Position numbers and translations under genes: made by a program
Assembly: GCF_905171765.1 (NCBI RefSeq)
Contig: NC_053389.1
Location: forward strand, 785,484,772 to 785,548,771
DNA length: 64,000 bases
Direction of reading: 5' to 3'
DNA from: Bufo bufo
Lineage: Eukaryota > Chordata > Amphibia > Anura > Bufonidae
Notes under the pieces: generated by a model
The model's input: the letters and a program-made list of their open reading frames with translations, nothing else
Told to the model about the DNA's origin: nothing
Databases searched by the model: none
Shown: one piece after another, positions 1 to 10,200 of the stretch
How positions within the stretch are numbered: position 1 is the stretch's first letter
Layout of the letters: each line of letters starts with the position of its first letter

Positions 1-625
1 GGAGATATAGGAGAGGTTATATGGAGTAATAGGAGATATAGGGGAGGATATATGAAGTAATAGGAGGAGATATAGGAGATGTTATACGGAGTAATAGTTG
101 GAGATATAGGAGAGGATATATGGAGTAATAGAAGGAGATATAAGAGAAGATATATGGAGTAATAGGAGGAGATATAGGAGAGGTTATATGGAGTAATAGG
201 AGATATAGGAGAGGGGAGGATATATGAAGTAATAGGAGGAGATATAGGAGATGTTATACGGAGTAATAGTTGGAGATATAGGAGAGGATATATGGAGTAA
301 TAGAAGGAGATATAAGAGAGGAGATATGGAGTAATAGGAAGAGATATAAGAGGTTATATTGATAGGAGGAGATATAGGAGAGGATGTATGGATATGAGGA
401 GATATAGGAGAGGATATATGGAGTAATAGGAGGAGATATAGGAGAAGATATATGGAGTAATAGGAGGAGATATAGGAGAGGATATATTGAGTAATAGGAG
501 GAGATATAGGAGAGGATATATGGAGTAATAGGAAGAGATATAGGAGAGGTTATATGGAATAATAGGAGGAGATATAGGGGGAAGGTAGGGGAGATGGGGT
601 CGGGGGATGGGGGAGGAAGGGTATG
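1..625. repeat. GGAGATATA minisatellite
   Basis: Imperfect tandem array of roughly 32-38-bp units built on GGAGATATAGGAGAGG and TATATGGAGTAATAGGA. It runs off the left edge of the window. A short outlier of the same motif is present at about 1024-1100. The long minus-strand reading frame across it is a by-product of the purine-rich repeat and is not a gene. It lies in the collagen intron upstream of the first visible exon. Confidence 0.85.
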
Positions 626-784
626 GAATATATGTATTTTGTATCTAAAATGTGAGAATTTCTTTTGATATGTATGAAGTTTATAAATAAGAACAGTCAT
701 TTAGTAACAGAAATACGTCAATATTAGGAGTATTTCTGGTGTAGATTGCGGCGCAAAGCCTCTTTGCGCTTCAATTTGCAACTC

Positions 785-1010
785 CCCCCCCCCCCCACAC
801 CAGGTCTACAAAAGTAGGCATGGCGGGGAAAGGGCTCGTCTCATTTATCATGTTTTACGCCTGTGTTAGCAAGAGAGGTGGCGCAGATTTAGAAGTGGCA
901 GTGGATCCGCCGAAGTTATGTAGAAGCCGGTGCCTCTACATAACTCCGGCAGATCCACCGCCAGCTATAGGGAATATTAAAACGCCGGTCTAAATAAATG
1001 ACCCCCAAAG
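785..1010. mobile_element. MITE fragment (family of 16199-16542)
   Basis: It shares the blocks GCAGTGGATCCGCCG and CTACATAACTCCGG, and the TAAATAAATGAC end, with the element at 16199-16542. The copy is partial, and no clean target duplication could be read because a C run lies on its left side. Confidence 0.5.
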
Positions 1011-1165
1011 AGTTTTTAAAAAAAATAGGAGGAGATATAGGGGGGAGGTAGTGAGGATGGGAGAAGATATAGAGAGATACAGAGAAGGATAACAGGGAGA
1101 CATAATATGGGATCTGTAAGATAAGAGAAAAAGAAGCAGAAATTTAAGTATTTTGTTCATCTTAG

Positions 1166-1278
1166 GTGAATACTGGATTGATCCAAACCAAGGTTGTAAC
1201 AGAGATGCTTTCAAGGTCTTCTGCAATTTTACAGCTGGTGGAGAAACTTGTTTGCACCCAGACAAAAAGTTTGAGTCG
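1166..1278 (+). CDS. COL5A3: COL5A3 exon (COLFI start)
   Basis: This 113-nt exon begins with two bases that complete a Gly codon and then encodes 37 residues, [10 protein letters not shown] to KKFES. The acceptor is TTCATCTTAG and the donor is GTCAGT. It joins in frame to the exon at 9039 (KKFES-VKVAAW), the same spacing as in COL5A1 and COL11A1. Confidence 0.88.
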
Positions 1279-4200
1279 GTCAGTATAATGGAAATAACGG
1301 AAAAAAAAAAAAAAACATACCCCTTTGAGACTTTCACTATTATGCACTTAACATTAATAAAAAGATTCAGTCATTTATGCATTTAAATTCCTGCTTATTC
1401 TGATATTTGTAGTCCAGGAGTCGGTCCTATCTGTGATTGACAGCCTTCCCTCTGACTGTGTATACAGAGAGAGCTGTCAATCACTGATAGGACCGCCTTC
1501 TGGACCTAAGGGCTCTTTCACACCTGCGTTCTTTTCTTCCGGCATAGAGTTCCGTCGTCGGGGCTCTATGCCGGAGGAATCCTGATCAGGATTATCCCCA
1601 TGCATTCTGAATGGAGAGAAATCCGTTCAGGATGCATCAGGATGTCTTCAGTTCCGGACCGGAAGGTTTTTTGGCCGGAGAAAATAACACAGCATGCTGC
1701 GCTTTTTGCTCCGGCCAAAAATCCTGAACACTTGCCGCAAGGCCGGATCCGGAATTAATGCTCATTGAAAGGCATTAATCCGGATCCGGCCTTAAGCTAA
1801 ACGTCGTTTCGGCGCATTGCCGGATCCGACGTTTAGCTTTTTCTGAATGGTTACCATGGCTGCCAAGACGCTAAAGTCCTGTTTGCCATGGTAAAGTGTA
1901 GTGGGGAGCGGGGGAGCAGTATACTTACCGTCCGTGCGGCTCCCGGGGCGCTCCAGAGTGACGTCAGGGCGCCCCACACGCATGGATGACGTGATCACAT
2001 GGATCACGTCATCCATGCGCATGGGGCGCTCTGACATCATTCTGGAGCGCCCCGGGAGCCGCATGGACGGTAAGTATACTGCTCCCCCGCTCCCCACTAC
2101 TACTATGGCAACCAGGACTTTAATAGCGTCCTGGCTGCCATAGTAACACTGGATGCATTTTGAAGACGGATCCGTCTTCAAATGCTTTCAGTTCACTTGC
2201 GTTTTTCCGGATCCGGCGTGTAATTCCGGCAACTGGAGTGCACGACGGATCCGGACAACGCAAGTGTGAAAGAGCCCTAAGAGATCAGAATCAGCAGGAG
2301 CTTAAAGTACATGTATCTTCTTTTTTTCTAATCTGTTTTTATTTTCTGATTGTACAATTTTTTTATTTTATAGCCATCTTGCCTGAGCTGTTCTTAATAG
2401 CATTTAGAAAGCATTAAGAAAACTACTTTACGGCAGCCCCATGCTCCATAGACACAATGGTCAGGAGGGGACCTCGTTGACTTCTAGGGGAGACTTTTCT
2501 AGGCTGCATTGTACAAGGGAAGAATAGATAAGATGCGATATCACCTATTGTGAATGGTGGATCCTGCCTGTAATGATGTCACCTCTGTGTACAGATAAGC
2601 AGATAACTACAGAGCAAGAAGTGGGGCCTATTGTTAGGCTTAGTGGCCAGTGCGAAAACTGCAGGATATTATGGTTTTTTGTTTAACCACTTAAGGACCA
2701 CAGGTTTATACCCCCCTAAAGACCAGGCCCTTTTTTACAAATCGGCACTCCACAACTTTAGCGGTTTATTGCTCGGTCATGCAACTTACCACCCAAATTA
2801 ATTTTACCTCCTTTTCTTCTCACTAATAGAGCTTTCATTTGGTGGTATTTCATTGCTGCTGACATTTTTACTTTTTTTGTTATTAATCGAAATTTAACGA
2901 TTTTTTTGCAAAAAAATGACATTTTTCACTTTCAGTTGTAAAATTTTGCAAAAAAAACGACATCCATATATAAATTTTGCTCTAAATTTATTGTTCTACA
3001 TGTCTTTGATAAAAAAAAAATGTTTGGGTAAAAAAAAAAATGGTTTGGGTAAAAGTTATAGCGTTTACAAACTATGGTAGAAAAATGTGAATTTCCGCTT
3101 TTTGAAGCAGCTCTGACTTTCTGAGCACCTGTCATGATTCCTGAGGTTCTACAATGGCCAGACAGTACAAACACCCCACAAATGACCCCATTTCGGAAAG
3201 TAGACACCCTAGGTATTCGCTGATGGGCATAGTGAGTTCATAGAACTTTTTTTTTTTTGTCACAAGTTAGCGGAAAATGATTATTTATTTTTTTTTTTTT
3301 TCTTACAAAGTCTCATATTCCACTAACTTGTGACAAAAAATAAAAACTTCCATGAACTCACTATGCCCATCAGCGAATACCTTGGGGTGTCTTCTTTCCA
3401 AAATGGGGTCACTTGTGGGGTAGTTATACTGCCCTGGCATTCTAGGGGCCCAAATGTGTGGTAAGGAGTTTGAAATCAAATTCTGTAAAAAATGACCAGT
3501 GAAATCCGAAAGGTGCTCTTTGGAATATGGGCCCCTTTGCCCACCTAGGCTGCAAAAAAAGTGTCACACATCTGGTATCTCCGTATTCAGGAGAAGTTGG
3601 GGAATGTGTTTTGGGGTGTCATTTTACATATACCCATGCTGGGTTAGAGAAATATCTTGGCCAAATGCCAACTTTGTATAAAAAAATGGGAAAAGTTGTC
3701 TTTTGCCAAGATATTTATCTCACCCAGCATGGGTATATGTAAAATGACACCCCAAAACACATTCCCCAACTTCTCCTGAATACAGAGATACCAGATGTGT
3801 GACACTTTTTTGCAGCCTAGGTGGGCAAAGGGGCCCATATTCCAAAGAGCACCTTTCGGATTTCACAGGTCATTTTTTACTGAATTTGATTTCAAACTCC
3901 TTACCACACATTTGGGCCCCTAGAATGCCAGGGCAGTATAACTACCCCAAAAGTGACCCCATTTTGGAAAGAAGAGACCCCAAGGTATTTGCTGATGGGC
4001 ATAGTGAGTTCATGGAAGTTTTTATTTTTTGTCACAAGTTAGTGGAATATGAGACTTTGTATGAAAAAAAAAAAAAATCATCATTTTCCACTAACTTGTG
4101 ACAAAAAATAAAAAATTCTAGGAACTCGCCATGCCCCTCACGGAATACCTTGGGGTGTCTTCTTTCCAAAATGGGGTCACTTGTGGGGTAGTTATACTGC

Positions 4201-7200
4201 CCTGGCATTCTAGGGGCCCAAATGTGTGGTAAGGAGAATTGAAATCAAATTCTGTAAAAAATGACCAGTGAAATCCGAAAGGTGCTCTTTGGAATATGGG
4301 CCCCTTTGCCCACCTAGGTTGCAAAAAAGTGCCACACATCTGGTATCTCCGTATTCAGGAGAAGTTGGGGAATGTGTTTTGGGGTGTCATTTTACATATA
4401 CCCATGCTGGGTGAGAGAAATATCTTGGCAAAAGACAACTTTTCCCATTTTTTTTATACAAAGTTGTCTTTTGCCAAGATATTTCTCTCACCCAGCATGG
4501 GTATATGTAAAATGACACCCCAAAACACATTCCCCAATTTCTCCTGAGAACGGAGATACCCCATGTGTGACACTTTTTTGCAGCCTAGATGCGCAAAGGG
4601 GCCCACATTCCTTTTAGGAGGGCATTTTTAGACATTTGGATCCCAGACTTCTTCTCACGCTTTATGGCCCCTAAAATGCCAGGGCAGTATAAATACCCCA
4701 CATGTGACCCCATTTTGGAAAGAAGACACCCCAAGGTATTCAATGAGGGGCATGGTGAGTTCAAAGAATTTTTTTTTTTTGGCACAAGTTAGCGGAAATT
4801 GATTTTTTTCGTTTTTTCTCACAAAGTCTCCCTTTCCGCTAACTTGGGACAAAAATTTCAATCTTTCCTGGACTCAATATGCCCCTCAGCGAATACCTTG
4901 GGGTGTCTTCTTTCCAAAATGGGGTCATTTGTGGGGTGTTTGTACTGCCCTGGCATTTGAGGGTCTCCGCAATCATTACATGTATGGCCAGCATTAGGAG
5001 TTTCTGCTATTCTCCTTATATTGAGCATACGGGTAATGAGATTTTTTTTTTCCGTTCAGCCTCTGGGCTGAAAGAAAAAATGAACGGCACAGATTTCTTC
5101 ATTCGCATCGATCAATGTGGATGGAAAAATCTCTGCCAAAAAAAGAAAAAGGAGGGGAAAGGCGTCTGCCAGGACATAGGAGCTCCGCCCAACATCCATA
5201 CCCACTTCAGCTCGTATGCCCTGGCAAACCAGATTTATCCATTCACATCAATCGATGTGGATAAATAAATCATTGCCGGGATTTTTTAATTTTTTTTATA
5301 TATACAAAGTGTTTGCCAAAGTATATGAACACCGCCACCTCCTCAGCTCATATGCCTCGGCAAACGTATCTTTTACTGCAGAGGAGAAATCTCGTCTTGC
5401 AGCGCCGCATACACCGACTTGCGTGTAATCTGACAGCAGCGCAATGCTTCTGTCAGAATGCACATCAGTGCTGCAGCTAGTCGATCGCTTGGTCCACCTA
5501 GAAGGTAAAAAAAACAAAAAAAAACAGGCCGCAACGCAATAAATTTATTAACATTAACTTTAGAGAACATTAACTTTTATAAACTTTTGAAACAGAACAA
5601 TAACTTTTTTGCTTACCGGTGATTTTTTTTTTGTTTTGTTACCTTTATAGGACAAACCTCTCCTTCCCCATGGGACAATGTGCAAAGCGCAAATCGCCCA
5701 GAGATGTGGCGAAGTACATTATGCACTTTGTCCCAGGTGAAAGGAGAGGTTTGTGGCAGCTCTGTGTGAAAGAGCCCTAATAGCCCTGTGTGCCTGTCCT
5801 GTGTCACGCGATCCCTACACTAATAGTGTACCTGAGTGTGGAACTTGCGGAAACACTCCCCTATGCATAGGGCAGGCTGGTCAGGACAGTCAGGACAAAA
5901 AACGGTGGTGTCACGCCTTATTCCAGCCCTGCTGCAGACACGACATCTTTTTCTTGGGGAACGTTGAGTTGGGGTACCAGGATAGACAGACGGGAAGTGT
6001 CTGCCATGTAGCCGGCTCACTACATCAGGGCCTTGGGGCACGGACCCTCCTGGATACAGGAGTTCCGAAATGATCTCTTCCTGGAATTTTAGGAAGGATC
6101 CCGTTCTCCCAGCCTTACTGTAGAGAACAAAACTATTATACATCGCCAATTGAATTAAATATACAGACACCTTTTTATACCAGCGTCTGGTGCGTCGGGA
6201 AACTAAATAGGGAGCCAACATCTGGTCATTGAAGTCCACCCCTCCCATGTGAAGGTTATAGTCATGGACAGAGAGGGGTTTCACAATGACTCCAGTTGCC
6301 CGTTCAATTTGGACAGTCGTGTCTGCGTGAATGGTGGACAGAAGGTAAACGTCCCTCTTGTCCCTCCACTTCACCGCGAGCAGTTCTTGGTCACACAAGG
6401 CAGCCCTCTCCCCCCGTGCAAGTCGGGTACTAACGAGCCGTTGGGGGAAGCCCCGGCGACTAGGTCGCGCGGTGCCACAGCATTGAATTCCGACTAGATG
6501 TAAGTGCCGAAAGAGGGCCACGCTTGAGTAAAAATTGTCCACGTATAAGTGGTACCCCTTGTGGAGTAAGGGTGACACCAAGTCCCAAACAATCTTGCCA
6601 CTGCTCCCCAGGTAGTCAGGACATCCGACCGGCTCCAGTTTTGAGTCTTTTCCCTCATAGACCCTAAAACGATATGTATAGCCTGGGGCCCTTTCACAGA
6701 GCTTATACAGTTTGACCCCATAACGGGCGCGCTTGCTGGGGATGTACTGTTTTATGCCAAGGCGCCCGGTAAAATGTACTAGGGACTCGTCTATGCAGAT
6801 GTTTTGATTAGGGGTATACGCATCTGCAAATCTGGATGACAAATGGTCTATGAGGGGCCGAATTTTATGGAGCCGGTCATAAGCAGGGTGGCCTCTTGGA
6901 TGACAGGTGCTATTGTCCGTAAAATGCATAAAGCGCATGATGGCCTCAAAACGTGCCCTAGACATTGCAGCAGAGAACATGGGCATGTAATGTATTGGGT
7001 CTTTAGACCAATATGACCGCAATACATTTTTTTTTGTTAGACCCATGCTGAGGAGAAGGCCCAAAAAATTTTTTAACTCTGAAACGGTGACTGGTTTCCA
7101 CCGGAAAGGCTGGGCATAGAAGCTTTCCGGATTGGCGGTAATAAACTGTGTGGCGTAGCGGTTGGTTTCTGCCACAACTAGGTCATGGAGATCCGCGGTG

Positions 7201-10200
7201 AAGAACAGCTCAAAAAACTGAAGGGCCGATCCTAAATGAGCCGTCTCCACGCGAACTCCAGACTGGGCGGTGAAAGGGGGCAATACGGGTGCGGCGGAAG
7301 CAGGGGAGTGCCAATTGGGATTTGCCAGCACCTCTGGGAGACTAAGGGTTCTACGGGCCTGTGAACGCGGTGGCTGCGACAGGGGAGTTACTGCACGTGC
7401 CACCGTACCAGCTGGAACTGCCCTTCTGGTGCTCGCCACTTCACCAGGGAATACGGCAGTGCTGGTAGAAGGTCCAGGATGTGCTGCGTTGCTGGTGTAT
7501 GCCGCACCATAAACAAGATCAGCGCTAGCACCACTCTGCTGCAAATGAGGCTCATCATGCAGGGTAGGCAGAACCCTGACATGGGATCGGGTACGTCTGG
7601 CCGTAGCAGGGACCTCTACCTCGTCATCCTCACTAGCGGTTAGAGTGCCACTGCTGTCTACAGGTTCATATTCTGAACCACTGGATTCAGCGGGTGAGTC
7701 GTCCCCATCGCTTTCATCCATCAGGGCCAGAATCCTGTAGGCCTCTTCAGCGGAATACCCCTTGTTTGACATTTTGGGTTCACTAAATTTAGGGGGTATT
7801 CCTCTGAGACTACCCAGGAAAAAGAGCAAACCTACCTAGCAAAAAGGAGTGCTTGCGAAGTAAAGCTGCGACCGCTAATAAAGATCCAAAAAGCTCAAAA
7901 GTGATCTTTATAGCGGCGCAGCGATTTTACGGTGTTTTTGCAGTGATCAGAAAAAAAAAATTCTGTCACTGCGGTGGGGCGGACTGAACGCAAGTGTGCG
8001 CACAAGATCAGGCCTGATCGGGCGAACACTGCGTTTTTTGTAGAACCTAAGGTGACCCTAATGTACTTATATGTATCTGATTGCGATCAGTATTGATCAC
8101 TTACAGATACTATATAGTACTAGTGCTGATTAGCGACAGCGATGACGCTAATCAGCGACTAATCGGTGACTGCGGTGCGGTGCGGTGGGCGCTAAACTAC
8201 CTAACAAGTGGCTAACTAACTGGCGGTGATAAGGGACCCTTACAGGGGGGGTGATCAGTGACAGGGGGTGGACAAGGGGGTGATCAGGGTGATCAGGGAG
8301 TCTAATATGGGCGATCAGGTGCTAAATAAGGGGTTAAATAAATGACAGGGTAATGTCTAATGTGTAGTGTGGTGATTTGGTGCTACTTACTGAGCTGCCT
8401 GTGTCCTCTGGTGGTTGATCCAAGCGAAAGGGACCACCAGAGGACCAGGCAGCACTTATATCAGACGCTATTTTCAAAATAGCGTCTGATAAAAGCATTT
8501 CATTCGTCCATTCAAAAATCTACAGCCTGCCAGCGAATGATCGCGGCCGGCAGGCTGCAGAAGAACTTGTGCACTATGCGTTCCTGTGAACGCGCGCTCC
8601 TGTGTGCGCGCGTTCACAGGAAATCTCGGCTCACGCGAGATGACGCCAATCGGCGTTAGCGTAGCCTGGGGGAGCCGCAGAGATGACGCCTTTCGGCGTT
8701 ACAGTAGCGGTAAGTGGTTAAATATAGACATTGACATGGAAAATTAAAAATATCACCAAAAATTCTTAAAAAATATGTTAAACATAAAAATGTGATTTAA
8801 GCAATAGGACATTTTCTGATGACACATTTCTTTTAAAAGCATAAATCACAAGTTATACTGAATGTTTTTCTACAAAACTATTGATCAATCTGCTCAGCTC
8901 CTCCTGCTCTGTAACATGTGAACATATCTGAATTTAGACTATAATGTCCCCTTTGTTGTTTTCCTTGGTTTCGTGTCCTTGACACCCAACATAAAAATTT
9001 GTTTAACCTCAATCTGATTTTTGTTCATTTCTCACCAGGTAAAAGTTGCAGCTTGGAATAAGGAAACCCCAGGGGGTTGGTACAGCACTTTTAAAAAAGG
9101 AAAGAAGGTAAGTGATTCCTATTGCAGAATGCTTTCACAGACTTTACAATATACAGACTTTACAATATATTTCAGAATGCTTTCACAGACTTTACAATAT
9201 ACATATCAATTACAACATTTTTGTCACATTGCATCTTTTTTTTTTTTATACGATTCCCACAGTTCCAGTACATTGATGCAGATGGTAATCCCGTCCACGT
9301 TGTCCAGATGACGTTCCTCAAACTACTGAGTGCTGTGGGCCATCAAAACTTTGTCTATAGTTGTCAGCAGTCTGTGGGATGGTTTGATATGACAAAGGGA
9401 AATCATGACCGGTCGATAAAGCTGAGGGCAGACAATGAGGAGACGCTCTCCCACAGCCGTACTCCACAGCTAAAAGCCTTATATGATGGGTGTCAAGTGA
9501 GTATTGGAATCCAAAAACAGCAAGTTATGCAGATCATATAGACAGTACAAAAATTAATAAATCGTAAATTTTACCTAAAAAAAAAGGCTGTATGTAAAGA
9601 CTTGTATGGGGTTGAAACAACAAAAAACTTTTTTTTTACAGCTACATATACTGCTGATATTTCTCTCAAGAAGTTTGAAAAATAGTCTGGTCCTGTGTTA
9701 GGCAGTAGAAAACTGGTTTATTGCTCTCAATAAGGCTACATTCACACGAACGGGAAAACTAGCCATGTAATGGTCATTTTTGTAACGCCATCACATGGCC
9801 GTTTTCAGAATCAGTAGAAGTCTAAGAGGCTATTCACATGGACCCCATTGCAATCATGCGCCCGTTTTTAATGGGTATTTAGAAACGAGTGCACCAGTCT
9901 AATGGCCATTAAAACGGGTAAAAGTGCTTTTCAGGAGTTGAAAATAATGTAATAAAATAACTCATCCACTTAACCGTGAGGGAACACTCGGTCTGCACTG
10001 GAGGGAGAAGGACTTGAGGCTCCCAGCAGCGTGACATCACGACTCTGGGAATGTCAGGTCCTGCTACCTTTAGTACAGAGCGAGTGTTCCCTCGTGTTCA
10101 AGTGGATGAGGTATTTTTTTTTGTTGACCCAGCAGAATGGAGGGCAATATTGGAGCAATATTTATACTGGAGAGCTCTGTTTGGGGCATTTTATATACAG

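Larger units (their letters stand above)
2687..8717 (-). mobile_element. Complete piggyBac transposon (Uribo2-like), 6031 bp
   Basis: The element is bounded by TTAA at 2683-2686 and 8718-8721, the obligatory piggyBac target. Its ends are CCACTTAAGG and, on the other strand, CCACTTACCG, sharing CCACTTA. On the minus strand it holds a roughly 950-bp GC-rich 5' region with hairpins, a 650-codon open transposase at 5820-7772, and an unusually long 3' region of about 3.1 kb dominated by alternating inverted repeats. It sits in a COL5A3 intron, antisense to the gene. A second, diverged and broken copy is at 34428-39218. Clean TTAA ends and an open frame suggest recent insertion. Confidence 0.88.

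Noticed and set aside
254..700. 148-codon minus-strand frame
   Set aside because: Low-complexity Ser/Tyr/Leu/Ile peptide produced by the GGAGATATA minisatellite.
1153..1386. Uninterrupted 77-codon collagen frame as a single exon
   Set aside because: Residues after KKFES do not match COLFI; a GT donor at 1279 and an in-frame join to 9039 explain the gene better.
7773..7829. N-terminal extension of the piggyBac transposase to 7829
   Set aside because: The frame is open but begins at TTG, not ATG; the first ATG at 7772 matches the MASKGYSSEEAY start of the second copy.
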